64,000 bases of DNA from Falsiroseomonas sp041690465 (GTDB lineage Bacteria; Pseudomonadota; Alphaproteobacteria; Acetobacterales; Acetobacteraceae): positions 62,001 through 126,000 of the forward strand of contig NZ_JAWLHG010000010.1 of NCBI RefSeq assembly GCF_041690465.1. The letters run 5' to 3'. Shown here one piece after another: positions 26,309 to 34,990 of this stretch; position 1 is the first letter of the stretch; each line of letters opens with the position of its first letter. Both the position numbers and the translations under genes were made by a program. Below the pieces are notes generated by a model. The model saw only the letters and a program-made list of their open reading frames with translations. It was not told the DNA's origin and made no database searches.

Positions 26309-26332
26309 GATGAAATGTGTTTCTGCTTCATC
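26309..26332. promoter_or_regulatory. Dyad in the Crp/Fnr - MBL divergent spacer
   Basis: GATGAA-N12-TTCATC is a perfect 6-bp dyad in the AT-richest part of the 290-bp gap between the Crp/Fnr regulator and the MBL-fold gene. It is not the classical Fnr box (TTGAT-N4-ATCAA). TTATGCAA follows directly. Position suits control of either divergent unit. Confidence 0.35.
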
Positions 26333-26514
26333 TTATGCAACACGGCCCACCCCGCCGGGACCGCCAAGCCGCGCCAGGGCTGCGGTTGCGCTTGCCCTGC
26401 GCGCCGGGCATGCCACCTTTGCGCCCATCCATCCGCGAAGGCGGGCGCGCCACGGCCCCCCGGCACCGCCACCAGGGGCCGCCAAGGGACCCGCCGGAAA
26501 CCAGAGGAAGCGCC

Positions 26515-27495
26515 ATGTCCGGTTTCGCCTCCACCACCGACCTCGCCGAGAAGACTGTCTCCTTCGACGAACTCGGCCCCGGCCTGTTCGCCTATACGGC
26601 GGAGGGCGACCCCAATTCCGGCGTTGTCGTCGGGCCCGAGGGCGTGGTGGTGGTGGACGCCCAGGCCACCCCCGCCATGGCGCAGGACGTGCAGGCCCGC
26701 ATCCGGACCGTCACCGACCGTCCCGTCACCCAGGTGGTGCTGACCCATTACCACGCGGTGCGGGTGCTGGGCGTCTCCGGCTACGGCAAGCCCACCGTCA
26801 TCGCCTCCGACGCCACGCGGGAGTTGATCGTCGAGCGCGGCCAGCAGGACATGGACAGCGAGATCGGCCGCTTCCCCCGCCTGTTCCGCGGCAAGGAGAC
26901 CATCCCCGGCCTCACCTGGCCGACCCACACCTTCCACAAGCGGATGACGCTCTGGCTCGGTGAGCGCGAGGCGCAGGTGATTCATATCGGCCGCAGCCAC
27001 ACCGCCGGCGACACGGTGGTCTGGCTGCCGAAGGAGAAGGTGCTGTTCGCCGGCGACACCGTGGAGTTCGGCGCCACCCCCTATTGCGGCGACGCCCACT
27101 TCACCGACTGGCCCGCCACGCTCGACGCGATCCGCGAGCTCGGCCCCGAGAAGATGGTCCCCGGCCGCGGCCGCGCGCTGCTGAGCAAGGCGGAATGCGA
27201 GGACGCCATCGCCGGCACCCGCGCCTTCACCTCCGATCTCTTCGCCCGCGTGCGGCAGGGTGTCGCGAAGGGCTGGGCGTTGCAGGAGATCTATGCCGAC
27301 ACGATGGATTTCATGCGCCCGCGCTACGGGTCCTGGGTGATCTTCGAGCACTGCATGCCCTTCAACGTCTCCCGCGCCCATGACGAGGCCAAGGGCCTCG
27401 ACCACCCCCGCATCTGGACCGCGGAGCGCGACGTGGAGATGTGGAAGGCGCTGGAACACGGCACGGCGATGAAGAGCGCCGAAGCGCGCGGCTGA
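26515..27495 (+). CDS. MBL-fold hydrolase with altered metal motif
   Basis: 326 residues. The beta-lactamase-like fold is indicated by GVVVGPEGVVVVDAQAT, then the metal loop VVLTHYHAVRVLG, IHIGRSHTAGDTVVWLP, VLFAGDTVEFG and a late VPGRGRAL. In the first motif the standard HxHxDH is HYHAVR: the two leading His are kept but the Asp-His pair is absent, so one zinc site is probably lost or changed. agaggaag stands before the ATG at 26515. The FAD monooxygenase starts two bases after its stop and DUF2783 follows, a trio that suggests degradation of an aromatic compound. Confidence 0.87.
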   Translation: MSGFASTTDLAEKTVSFDELGPGLFAYTAEGDPNSGVVVGPEGVVVVDAQATPAMAQDVQARIRTVTDRPVTQVVLTHYHAVRVLGVSGYGKPTVIASDATRELIVERGQQDMDSEIGRFPRLFRGKETIPGLTWPTHTFHKRMTLWLGEREAQVIHIGRSHTAGDTVVWLPKEKVLFAGDTVEFGATPYCGDAHFTDWPATLDAIRELGPEKMVPGRGRALLSKAECEDAIAGTRAFTSDLFARVRQGVAKGWALQEIYADTMDFMRPRYGSWVIFEHCMPFNVSRAHDEAKGLDHPRIWTAERDVEMWKALEHGTAMKSAEARG

Positions 27496-27496
27496 G

Positions 27497-29131
27497 ATGC
27501 CCGCCACCTACACCAACCCCCGCTACCCCGCCGCGCCGACACCGCCGAAGTCGGAGAGCCACAGGGTCGTCGTCGCCGGCGCCGGCCTGGTGGGGCTGAC
27601 GCTGGCGCTCGACCTCGCCCGCCATGGCGTGAGCGTGGTGGTGCTGGACGAGGACGACACCGTCTCCTTCGGCTCCCGCGCCATCTGCTTCGCCAAGCGC
27701 AGCCTGGAGATCTTCGGCCGCCTCGGCCTCGGCCAGCGCTTCACGGAAAAGGGCATCACCTGGAAGACCGGCCGCGTCTTCCACCGCGACCGCGAGACCT
27801 ACGCCTTCGACCTGCTGCCGGAGGAAGGCCACGAATACCCCGCCTTCGTGAACCTGCAGCAATACTATGCCGAGGAATGGCTGGTGGAGGCCTGCCTCGC
27901 CGCCGGCGTCGAACTGCGCTGGAAGCACCGCATCAGCCGCGTCGCGCCGGACGATGACGGCGCGACCCTCATCGTGGACACGCAGGATGGCGGCTACGCG
28001 CTGCACGCCGAATGGCTGCTGGCCTGCGACGGCGCGCGCAGCTTCATCCGCGAGAGCATGGGCCTGCCCTTCACCGGCCAGGTCTTCCGCGACCGCTTCC
28101 TGATCGCCGACGTCGTCATCAAGGGGGATGTCGGCTTTCCCACCGAGCGCTGGTTCTGGTTCGACCCGCCCTTCCATCCCGGCCAATCCGTGCTGCTGCA
28201 CAAGCAGCCCGACGATGTCTGGCGCATCGATTTCCAGCTCGGCTGGGACGCCGACCCGGAGGGGGAGAAGCGCCCGGAGAAGGTGATCCCCCGCCTGCGC
28301 GCCATGCTCGGCGAAAAGGTGCCGTTCGAGCTGGAATGGGTCAGCGTCTACACCTTCCGCTGCCGCCGCATCGAGCGCTTCCGCCATGGCCGCGTGGTCT
28401 TCGCCGGCGATGCCGCGCACCAGGTCTCGCCCTTCGGCGCGCGCGGCGGCAATGCCGGCGTGCAGGACGCCGACAACCTGGCCTGGAAGCTCGCCGCCGT
28501 GCTCGCCGGCCGCGCGCCCGAGGCGCTGCTCGACAGCTACGATGCGGAGCGCATCCCGGCCGCCGACGAGAACATCCTCAACTCCACCCGCAGCACCGAC
28601 TTCATCACGCCGAAGACCGACGCCGCGCGCGCCTATCGGGACGCGGTGCTGGAGCTTGCGGCGCAGCACGCCTTCGCCCGCCCGCTGGTCAATTCCGGCC
28701 GGCTCTCCCGCCCCTCCACCTATGCCGACAGCCCGCTGAACAGCGCCGATTCCGGCCCCTGGCAGGGCGGCGCCCCGCCCGGCGCGCCGGCGCCCGATGC
28801 GCCGGTGCTGCATGAAGGCCGGCCCGACTGGCTGCTGCGCCATCTCGGCGACGGCTTCCGGCTGCTGGTCTTCGCCCCGCCCGACCCGAAGCTGGTCGCC
28901 GCCCTGCCCGCGGGCGTCGCGGCGGTCTTCGTCAGCGCGGAGGAGGCGCCCGGCGCCTTGTGGGACCATACGGGGCTCGCCGCCGCACGCTTCGGCGCGC
29001 CGCGCGGCGGCGCGGTGCTGCTGCGCCCGGACCAGCATGTGGCGGCGCGCTTCGCCACGCCCGCACCGGCCGCCATCGCCGCCGCGCTGGACCGCGCGCT
29101 GTCGCGCACCCTGGCAGAGGCCAGCCCATGA
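27497..29131 (+). CDS. FAD-dependent aromatic-ring monooxygenase (MhpA/PheA-like)
   Basis: 544-residue class A flavoprotein hydroxylase. The dinucleotide-binding start VVVAGAGLVGLTLALDLARHG, the LLACDGARSFIRESMGL (DG) motif, the second FAD motif RVVFAGDAAHQVSPFGARGGN and DNLAWKLAAVLAG are all present, and a C-terminal thioredoxin-like extension (about 420-540) is included. Such enzymes add one oxygen to phenolic rings using NAD(P)H. The gene lies in an operon with an MBL-fold protein before and DUF2783 after it (ATGA overlap). The actual substrate is not evident; no ring-cleavage dioxygenase is in the window. Confidence 0.92.
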   Translation: MPATYTNPRYPAAPTPPKSESHRVVVAGAGLVGLTLALDLARHGVSVVVLDEDDTVSFGSRAICFAKRSLEIFGRLGLGQRFTEKGITWKTGRVFHRDRETYAFDLLPEEGHEYPAFVNLQQYYAEEWLVEACLAAGVELRWKHRISRVAPDDDGATLIVDTQDGGYALHAEWLLACDGARSFIRESMGLPFTGQVFRDRFLIADVVIKGDVGFPTERWFWFDPPFHPGQSVLLHKQPDDVWRIDFQLGWDADPEGEKRPEKVIPRLRAMLGEKVPFELEWVSVYTFRCRRIERFRHGRVVFAGDAAHQVSPFGARGGNAGVQDADNLAWKLAAVLAGRAPEALLDSYDAERIPAADENILNSTRSTDFITPKTDAARAYRDAVLELAAQHAFARPLVNSGRLSRPSTYADSPLNSADSGPWQGGAPPGAPAPDAPVLHEGRPDWLLRHLGDGFRLLVFAPPDPKLVAALPAGVAAVFVSAEEAPGALWDHTGLAAARFGAPRGGAVLLRPDQHVAARFATPAPAAIAAALDRALSRTLAEASP

Positions 29132-29355
29132 GCACGCTCGACACCACCCCGCGCCTCGCCGATCCGGACGCGCTCTTCGCCCTGCTGGTGGAGGCGCACC
29201 GCGGCCTGGATGCGGAGGCCTCGCGCCGGCTGGATGCGCGGCTGGTGCTGATCCTCGCCAACCACATCGGCGACATGGCGGTGCTGCGCCAGGCGATCGC
29301 GGCGGCGCAGGACGCTACCGGATCGCCTGGGCGATCGCCCGCTCCAGCGCGGTGA
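29128..29355 (+). CDS. DUF2783 protein
   Basis: 75 residues; the start overlaps the monooxygenase stop (ATGA). The core DPDALFALLVEAHRGLD, then LVLILANHIGDMAVLRQAI, is typical of DUF2783, a small helical family commonly found beside FAD monooxygenases. Function is unknown; perhaps an accessory subunit. Its last 41 bases overlap the opposing lipoprotein gene, so the two stops are nested. Confidence 0.8.
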   Translation: MSTLDTTPRLADPDALFALLVEAHRGLDAEASRRLDARLVLILANHIGDMAVLRQAIAAAQDATGSPGRSPAPAR

Positions 29356-29923
29356 ACGCCCCGCCGAGCGCCGCCTCCATGGCCTCGGCCTGGGCCGGCG
29401 GCTCGGCATTCGCGGCCAGCGGCGCGGTGGCGCTGACCTCGAGCGGGGCGAGGATGCGGGCGGAAAGCCGCTCCTCCCGCAGCAGCACGCCGGAGAGCGC
29501 GGCGCGCGCCTCGCCGGCGGCCGGCGCGGCCTCCAGGCGGGTGAGCTGCGCCTCCAGCACCAACGACGCCTCGGCCCGGCTGCCGGGCGCCACCACCGCG
29601 GCGAACAGGCCGCTGTCCAGCAGCCAGGCACGCAAGGCCGGCTCCGCCAGGTCGGCGGGCGGGGCGATCCATTCCTCGTACGGGGCGATGTCGTAGCCGC
29701 CCTCCGGCCGCACGCGCCGCAGCCCGAGTTCCTGCAGGCCCGGCACGCCGCGCAGGCTGCGCACCAGCAGCACCGGCCCGCCGCGGCGTGGCGGGCGGCT
29801 CTCCGGCCGCCGCGGCGCCAAGCCATAGCGCCGCACCGGCACGTTGGGCCGGTCCGGGAACACCGTGCAGCCCGCCAGCAGCGCCGGCAGCAGGACCAGG
29901 CCGTGTCGTCGCGTGATGCGCAT
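29315..29923 (-). CDS. ABC-type transport auxiliary lipoprotein (PqiC/YmbA-like)
   Basis: 202 residues. A lipoprotein signal MRITRRHGLVLLPALLAGC (lipobox LAGC) leads into the PqiC-type domain: RRYGLAPRRP, GGPVLLVRSLRGVPGLQ, YDIAPYEEWIAPPADL, AWLLDSGLFAAVV, and a final helix AALGGAFTALERAIAQAI. These outer-membrane lipoproteins work with MCE proteins. It begins 46 bases after the MlaD-like stop and closes the lipid-transport operon. Four ATGs occur in frame at 29944-29923; the last fits the signal peptide and has gacgagg upstream. Confidence 0.85.
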   Translation of the reverse strand: MRITRRHGLVLLPALLAGCTVFPDRPNVPVRRYGLAPRRPESRPPRRGGPVLLVRSLRGVPGLQELGLRRVRPEGGYDIAPYEEWIAPPADLAEPALRAWLLDSGLFAAVVAPGSRAEASLVLEAQLTRLEAAPAAGEARAALSGVLLREERLSARILAPLEVSATAPLAANAEPPAQAEAMEAALGGAFTALERAIAQAIR

Positions 29924-29968
29924 CCTCGTCACCATCCTCATCATCGTCGGCGCCGATGCGCCGCGGGT

Positions 29969-30982
29969 TCACCGCCGCCGGTCCGCCGCCGGCGGGGCGC
30001 CGAACAGCAGCTGCGAGGGCGAGGAGCGAAGCTGTTCGGTCGCCGCCCGCAGATTGGCCACCGTCGCCCGCAGGTCGGACAGGATCGGTGCCACCGTCGC
30101 CTGCAGGTCCGCGCTGGTGCCCCGCGCCGAGCGCAGCGTGCGCTCCAGGCTCTCCATCGCCGCCGGCAGGCGCGCGGCCACCTGGCGGATGTCCTCGGCC
30201 GCGGCGGCGGTGCTGGCGAGGGTGGCTCGCAGTTCCGGCGCGGCCAGCAATTCGCGCGCCGAGCCGGCGGCGGCGCGCAGGTCGGCCAGCGTCGCCTCAA
30301 TCTCTCCGTCATCCAGCGCGTCGCGCAGCAGCGTCATGGCGCGCGCGGACTCCCGCAGCGTGGTGGCGAGGTCGCCTTCCGTGGTCTGCTGGTTGAGCGA
30401 GGCAAGCAACTGCGCGAGATCGCCCATCATCTGCTCCAGCGGCACGCTGGACAGCCGCGCCACCAACTCCTCCGCCGCGTTGCGCACCTGCGCGACGGTG
30501 GAAGGGATGGAGGGGATCACCGGGTATTCCGGCGTCCAGGGAATGGCGATGACGGGAAAGCGTTCCGGCTCCACGAAGTCGAGCTCCACGTAGTTCACGC
30601 CGGTGATGCCCTGCGCGGTGATGCGGGCCCGCAGGCCGAGGCGGATGGCCTCCTCCAGCGTCGGGACGGTGCCGAGCTGGCTCGGGTCCACCGCGAAGCG
30701 CACCAGCACCAGCCGGAACGCCTCGGTGAAGGAGATGCCGGCGGCCGGGCGGTATTCGGCGGAGGCCAGCCTGATCTCCGTCACCCGCCCGATCTGCACG
30801 CCGCGGTAGCGCACCGGCGCGCCGACATCGAGCCCCTGCACGGATTCCCGCGAATAGGTCTCGTAGATCACCGAGGTCGTGCCGCCGCGGTTGCCGGCCA
30901 GGAACAGCACGAACCCCACCGCCAGCAGCGCGCCCGCGATCACCAGCATGCCGACGCGGAGGTAGAGCGTGTGCGAGGTCAT
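29969..30982 (-). CDS. MCE/MlaD-family lipid-transport protein
   Basis: 337 residues. One N-terminal membrane helix (LRVGMLVIAGALLAVGFVLF) anchors a single MCE domain (about 38-120; YSRESVQGLDVGAPVRYRG, VTEIRL, GLRARITAQGITGVNYVELD), followed by a long helical tail (about 170-320) rich in leucine and alanine that could form the hexameric needle. It carries phospholipid across the periplasm together with the MlaE/MlaF-like proteins upstream. The Shine-Dalgarno GGAGG, four bases before the ATG at 30982, is part of repeat R3. The open frame runs 13 codons further upstream through the repeat, which is not expected to be translated. Confidence 0.92.
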   Translation of the reverse strand: MTSHTLYLRVGMLVIAGALLAVGFVLFLAGNRGGTTSVIYETYSRESVQGLDVGAPVRYRGVQIGRVTEIRLASAEYRPAAGISFTEAFRLVLVRFAVDPSQLGTVPTLEEAIRLGLRARITAQGITGVNYVELDFVEPERFPVIAIPWTPEYPVIPSIPSTVAQVRNAAEELVARLSSVPLEQMMGDLAQLLASLNQQTTEGDLATTLRESARAMTLLRDALDDGEIEATLADLRAAAGSARELLAAPELRATLASTAAAAEDIRQVAARLPAAMESLERTLRSARGTSADLQATVAPILSDLRATVANLRAATEQLRSSPSQLLFGAPPAADRRR

Positions 30983-31046
30983 ACGGCCTCCGATCGCCGG
31001 AGGGCGCAGCGCAGCAAGCACCGCAGGCGTGAATCGGTGGCGTTCA
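30983..31046 (-). repeat. Intercistronic repeat R3 carrying the mlaD Shine-Dalgarno
   Basis: This 64-bp element exactly fills the gap between the ATPase stop (31047) and the MlaD-like start. Read on the coding strand it starts GCCACCGATTCACGCC and ends in hairpin CCTCCG-gcgat-CGGAGG followed by ccgt and the ATG. The 3' arm of the hairpin is therefore the ribosome binding site. Copy R4 at 62564 has the same stem and the same four-base spacing to its ATG. Copies R1 and R2 share other parts of the element. Confidence 0.75.
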
Positions 31047-31802
31047 TCATGCCGCCTCCCGCCGGAAGAAGGCGCGCACCGTGGGATGCGTGCTCTCGTC
31101 CCGGAGCCTTCGCGGATCGCCCTCCGCGATCATGCCCTTCGCCTCGCGGTCGAGCATGATGCAGCGGTCGCCGATCGCCAGGATCGAGGCCAGCTCATGC
31201 GTCACCACCACGAAGGTGGTGCCGAGCGAGCGCGCCAGGTCCCGGATCAGCTCGTCGAGCCCGGCCGAGGTGACGGGATCGAGCCCCGCCGAGGGCTCGT
31301 CGAGGAACAGGATCGGCGGATCCAGCGCCAGCGCGCGCGCGATGCCCGCGCGCTTCAGCATCCCGCCCGAGACCTCCGAGGGCAGCCGCGCGGCCGCTTC
31401 CGAAAGCCCCACCAGCCCGAGCTTCACGCGCGCCACCTCGCTGCGCGCCGCGGGGCGCAGCGAGGTGTGCTCGGCCAGCGGCATCTCCACGTTCTCGAGC
31501 AGCGTCTGGCTGCCGAACAGCGCGCCCTGCTGCCACATCACGCCGATCCGGCGCAGCAGGTCCAGCCGCGCCGCGCCTTCGGTGGCCCAGACATCGGTGC
31601 CGAGGATGGCGATGCGCCCGGCCACCGGCGGCACCAGCCCGATCATCAGCTTCAGCAGCGTGGACTTGCCGCAGCCCGAGCCGCCGAGGATCACGAACAC
31701 CTCGCCGCGCTTCACCTGGAAGGAGACGTCGCGGAACAGCATGTGCCCGCCGAAGCCCGCGGCCAGCTTCTCCACCTCGATGACGCTCGCCTCGCCGCTC
31801 AA
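31047..31802 (-). CDS. MlaF-like ABC transporter ATPase
   Basis: 251 residues. Walker A GGSGCGKSTLLK, Q-loop GVMWQQGALFGSQT, signature SEVSGGMLKRAGIARALAL, Walker B ILFLDEPSAGLDP and the switch His in VVVTHELASILAIGD are intact; the SGGM signature and DEPSAGLDP are those of the Mla/Mkl group. It powers MlaE-type lipid transport. No ATG lies near the expected N-terminus; a TTG at 31802 overlaps the stop of the permease gene (TTGA) and gives a normal-length protein, so translational coupling is likely. Confidence 0.92.
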   Translation of the reverse strand: MSGEASVIEVEKLAAGFGGHMLFRDVSFQVKRGEVFVILGGSGCGKSTLLKLMIGLVPPVAGRIAILGTDVWATEGAARLDLLRRIGVMWQQGALFGSQTLLENVEMPLAEHTSLRPAARSEVARVKLGLVGLSEAAARLPSEVSGGMLKRAGIARALALDPPILFLDEPSAGLDPVTSAGLDELIRDLARSLGTTFVVVTHELASILAIGDRCIMLDREAKGMIAEGDPRRLRDESTHPTVRAFFRREAA

Positions 31803-32914
31803 ATCCCCAGCCTTTCGTACGCCACGGCGAAGATGCCATCGAGCACGACGATGGCGACGATGCCGCCCACCACCGCGCCCGTCGCCGCATCGCCCACCGC
31901 CCGCGGCCCGCGCCCGGCGCCGAGCCCGGCATGGCAGCCGATGCCGGCGATGGCCAACCCGAACACCGCCGCCTTCAGCAGGCCGCCCAGCAGGTCGGAC
32001 AGATGCAGCGTGCTGACCAGCTGCTGCTGCACCGTGGTCAGCGGGAAGCCGAACAAACCCATGATGAAGGCCATGCCCATCAGCCCCGCCAGGGTCAGCA
32101 GCAGCGAGAGCACCGGCATCACCAGCAGCCCCGCCAGCACCCGCGGCAGCACCAGCAGCGCCATCGGGTCTATCCCCATGATGCGCAGCGCCGCCACCTC
32201 CTCGTTCACGCTCATCGTGCCGAGCTCCGCGGCATAGGCGCTGCCGGTGCGCCCGGCCAGGATCACCCCGGCCAGCAGCGGCCCCAGCTCGCGCAGCAGC
32301 GAGATGCCGACCAGGTTCGGCACGAACACCTCCGCGCCGAACCGCCGCAGCGGGATCGCCGACTGGAAGGCGAGGATCACCCCCATCAGCACGCCGAGCA
32401 GCACCGTCAGCGGAAAGGCGCGGGTGCCGGCCTCGTCCAGGTGGCGCAGCGTCTCGCGGAAGCGCAGCCGCCAGGGACGCAGCAGCGTGCCCAGCAGCGT
32501 CAGCGTCAGCTCGCCGAGGAAGGCGACGGCATCGCGCACCGCCCGCCCGGCCTGCCAGGTCGCCTCGCCGATGCGGGCCACCACGGGCAGCCGCGCCTCG
32601 GGCTTCGGGCGTGGCGCGGCCCGGGCGGCCCGCACCCGGTCCAGCACCGCGACGACCGGCGGCGCGGCGCCCTCGATGCGGTTGCCCTTGCCGGCCGCCT
32701 CGGCCACCAGCAGCAGCGTCGCGCCGGTGGTGTCGAGCGCGGAAAGCCCGGCGAGATCCAGCACCGCCGGCCCGCCTGCCGCCTCCGCCATCAGCTTCGG
32801 CCAGAGCGCGGCGGCGGTGGCGGTATCGAGCCGGCCGGACAGCGTGAGCGTCTTCGCCTCCGCCGTCTGCCGCACGTCCAACCGGCCTGCGGACGGAGTT
32901 GCCGTGGCGATCAT
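31799..32914 (-). CDS. MlaE-like permease with N-terminal STAS domain
   Basis: 371 residues. Residues 10-105 are a STAS domain (LTLSGRLDTATAAALWPKL, VLDLAGLSALDTTGATLL), the domain that in E. coli is a separate protein, MlaB. The MlaE permease follows (about 130-370; TVLLGVLMGVILAFQSAIPL, ELGPLLAGVILAGRTGSAYA, AELGTMSVNEEVAALRIMGI), with five to six membrane segments. The ATG at 32914 is chosen; a TTG at 32950 overlapping the amine-oxidase stop would add 12 residues and cannot be ruled out. The operon order is permease, ATPase, MCE protein, lipoprotein. Confidence 0.92.
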   Translation of the reverse strand: MIATATPSAGRLDVRQTAEAKTLTLSGRLDTATAAALWPKLMAEAAGGPAVLDLAGLSALDTTGATLLLVAEAAGKGNRIEGAAPPVVAVLDRVRAARAAPRPKPEARLPVVARIGEATWQAGRAVRDAVAFLGELTLTLLGTLLRPWRLRFRETLRHLDEAGTRAFPLTVLLGVLMGVILAFQSAIPLRRFGAEVFVPNLVGISLLRELGPLLAGVILAGRTGSAYAAELGTMSVNEEVAALRIMGIDPMALLVLPRVLAGLLVMPVLSLLLTLAGLMGMAFIMGLFGFPLTTVQQQLVSTLHLSDLLGGLLKAAVFGLAIAGIGCHAGLGAGRGPRAVGDAATGAVVGGIVAIVVLDGIFAVAYERLGI

Positions 32915-32946
32915 GTGGCGAACAGGTCGGTCCGTTCCCGCGCCGT

Positions 32947-34203
32947 TCAAGCGCAGGTGCCGAGTGCGTGACGTGCCGCCGCCTCGCCCGAGGCCCAGGC
33001 GCCGCCCACCGTGCCGGCCAGGTCCGCGTGGCAGGCCTCCCCGGCCAGGCAGAGCCGGCCGCCCGCCAGCGGCTCCGCCAGCACCGAACGCGCCCTCGCC
33101 GCGCCGATCCGCGCATGGCTGTAGACGCCGCGCGCGAAGGGATCGGCGATCCAGCCGGAAACCAGCGCCCCAGGGCGGAAGGCGTGCGGCGCATCGCTGC
33201 CCAGGCGGGCGGCGATCTCGGCGCGCACCAGCGCCTCGGCCGCGTCCGGGCCTTCGCGCTCCATCTCGGCGGCGAGCGGGCCGCCGATCCAGGCCTGCGC
33301 ATGGTCGCGGCCCTGCGGCCAGAAGGTGATCGGGATCAGCTCCTCCCCCGGCGCGACCTGGCGGTCGGTCGAGGCATGGGCGGGAAGCCCGAGCCGGTCC
33401 TCGCCCACGGCGCGCAGCCCGACCTTGATCGCGGCGCCGAGCGGCAGGTCATGCGCCGCCTGCATCACCGGCTGCGGCAGCGGCGGGTCGAACCGGATGG
33501 CGGTGCCGGCGAGCAGGCTGGTCGGGATGGTGCAGACCGCGGCGGCGGCGCGCAGCGTTCCGAACGCCCCTTCCGCCACCACCTGCCCGCCCCCCCAGCG
33601 CAGCCGGGCGACGCGTGCGCCGAGCGTCACCGGGAGCCCCTCCGCCAGCCGCCCGAGCAGCGCGCCGAGCCCGCAGGCCGGCAACAGGTTGCCGCCCGAG
33701 AGCAGGTTGGCCGCGAAATCCCGCAGGCTGATCGCCGAGAGCGGCCAGGCGCTGATCACCTGGCCCTGCCAGGCGGCGACCGTCGCATCCCACGGCCCGC
33801 CGCGCGGCGCCGCCTCGGCGGCCGCGATATCGGGGCCGGGCGCCGCGGCGCGGGCGCGGATCGCCGGCTCGAAGGCGGCCTCGGCGGCGTCATACTCGGC
33901 CAGTTCCTCGGGCGTGGCGCGGCGCCGGCCGACGAAGGTGATCTCCTGCCGTAGCGCATCGCTGTCGGCCAGCGCGATGCCGAGGCCGCGCGCCAGCGGC
34001 ACCAGCGGGTTGCGCTCCGCCGCGTGCAGCCAGGTGGCGCCGAGGTCGAAGGGCACGCCGAGCGTGGTGGTCTCGGTCATCGCGCGCCCGCCGACCCGCC
34101 CGCGCGCCTCCAGCACGCGCACGCTCCGCCCCGCGGCCTGCGCCGTGCGGGCGGCGGCGATACCGGCGGCGCCGGCGCCGATCACCAGCAGGTCGCACTC
34201 CAT
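32947..34203 (-). CDS. FAD-dependent amine oxidase (MAO family)
   Basis: 418 residues. The FAD-binding start DLLVIGAGAAGIAAARTAQA, the GRVGGRAMT and DLGATWLH motifs and the C-terminal LCLAGEACHADLAGTVGGAW are those of flavin monoamine oxidases, which oxidise amines or polyamines to imines with H2O2 release. No signal peptide. It lies seven bases behind the TrmH-type gene and just before the MlaE-like gene, within a long co-directional run; a role in lipid transport is not implied. Confidence 0.87.
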   Translation of the reverse strand: MECDLLVIGAGAAGIAAARTAQAAGRSVRVLEARGRVGGRAMTETTTLGVPFDLGATWLHAAERNPLVPLARGLGIALADSDALRQEITFVGRRRATPEELAEYDAAEAAFEPAIRARAAAPGPDIAAAEAAPRGGPWDATVAAWQGQVISAWPLSAISLRDFAANLLSGGNLLPACGLGALLGRLAEGLPVTLGARVARLRWGGGQVVAEGAFGTLRAAAAVCTIPTSLLAGTAIRFDPPLPQPVMQAAHDLPLGAAIKVGLRAVGEDRLGLPAHASTDRQVAPGEELIPITFWPQGRDHAQAWIGGPLAAEMEREGPDAAEALVRAEIAARLGSDAPHAFRPGALVSGWIADPFARGVYSHARIGAARARSVLAEPLAGGRLCLAGEACHADLAGTVGGAWASGEAAARHALGTCA

Positions 34204-34210
34204 CCCGGTC

Positions 34211-34990
34211 TCAACCCGCCGCCGGCGGTAGCGTTTCGAGCGCGTGGATCAGCACCGCCGCGGCGGTCGAGACGTTCAGGCTCTCCACCCGGCCGGAGCC
34301 CGGCAGGGTCACGCGATGCGCGCAGGCGGCGAGGGTGGCGGGCGCCAGCCCATCCTCCTCGTTGCCCAGCACCAGCGCGAAGGGCTTCGTCCGCGGCAGG
34401 TCGGCCGGCGCCACGCCGCCCTTCGCCACCGCCGCCACCGTGGTGAAGCGCGGCGCCATCGCCCGCAACCCGACCGCCAGGCTCGTCGCGCGGTACAGCG
34501 CGAGGTGTTCGAGCCCGCCCTCCGCCGTGCGGTAGGCGGCATCCGAAAGCCCGGCCTGGCGCGGATCGCCCGAGAGCAGCATCCCCGCGCAGCCGAAGAA
34601 CGCCGCCGAGCGCACGATGGCGCCGAGGTTGTGCGGATTGCCGATGCCGTCCAGCACCGGCAGCACCCGCGCGCCGAGCAGCGCCGCCGGGAAGGGCGCG
34701 GCAAGCTCCGGCACCGCGCGCGCCGCCGCCACCGCGACGATGCCGCCGTGATGCGGCGTGCCGGCGATGCGCGCGAGTTCGTCGGGCGGCACCTCCCGGT
34801 AGGGTTTGCGCGCGGCGGCGAGCAGCTTGCAGAACGGCCCCGCCTCGCGCCGGCGGGCCGGCAGGTAGAACAGGCGCAGCACCGCATCGGGCCGCGCCGC
34901 GAAGACGGCGGCCACCGCCGCCACGCCGGCGATGCGGTCGGCGTCCGGCAGGCGGGCGCCAGGTCCGTCACTCGGCCGGCCGTCGCTCAC
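34211..34990 (-). CDS. TrmH/SpoU-family RNA methyltransferase
   Basis: 259 residues. An N-terminal substrate-binding domain (RIAGVAAVAAVFAARPDAVL, PHHGGIVAVA) is followed by the SPOUT knot with its three motifs: DGIGNPHNLGAIVRSAAFFG, VLGNEEDGLAPATL and VESLNVSTAAAVLIHALE. It 2'-O-methylates rRNA or tRNA ribose with SAM; the exact target is unclear, RlmB-like by layout. Its ATG overlaps the stop of the oxygenase gene (ATGA). Confidence 0.92.
   Translation of the reverse strand: MSDGRPSDGPGARLPDADRIAGVAAVAAVFAARPDAVLRLFYLPARRREAGPFCKLLAAARKPYREVPPDELARIAGTPHHGGIVAVAAARAVPELAAPFPAALLGARVLPVLDGIGNPHNLGAIVRSAAFFGCAGMLLSGDPRQAGLSDAAYRTAEGGLEHLALYRATSLAVGLRAMAPRFTTVAAVAKGGVAPADLPRTKPFALVLGNEEDGLAPATLAACAHRVTLPGSGRVESLNVSTAAAVLIHALETLPPAAG

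Noticed and set aside
26225..26514. Classical Fnr box between the regulator and MBL gene
   Set aside because: No TTGAT-N4-ATCAA-like sequence was found; only the GATGAA/TTCATC dyad.
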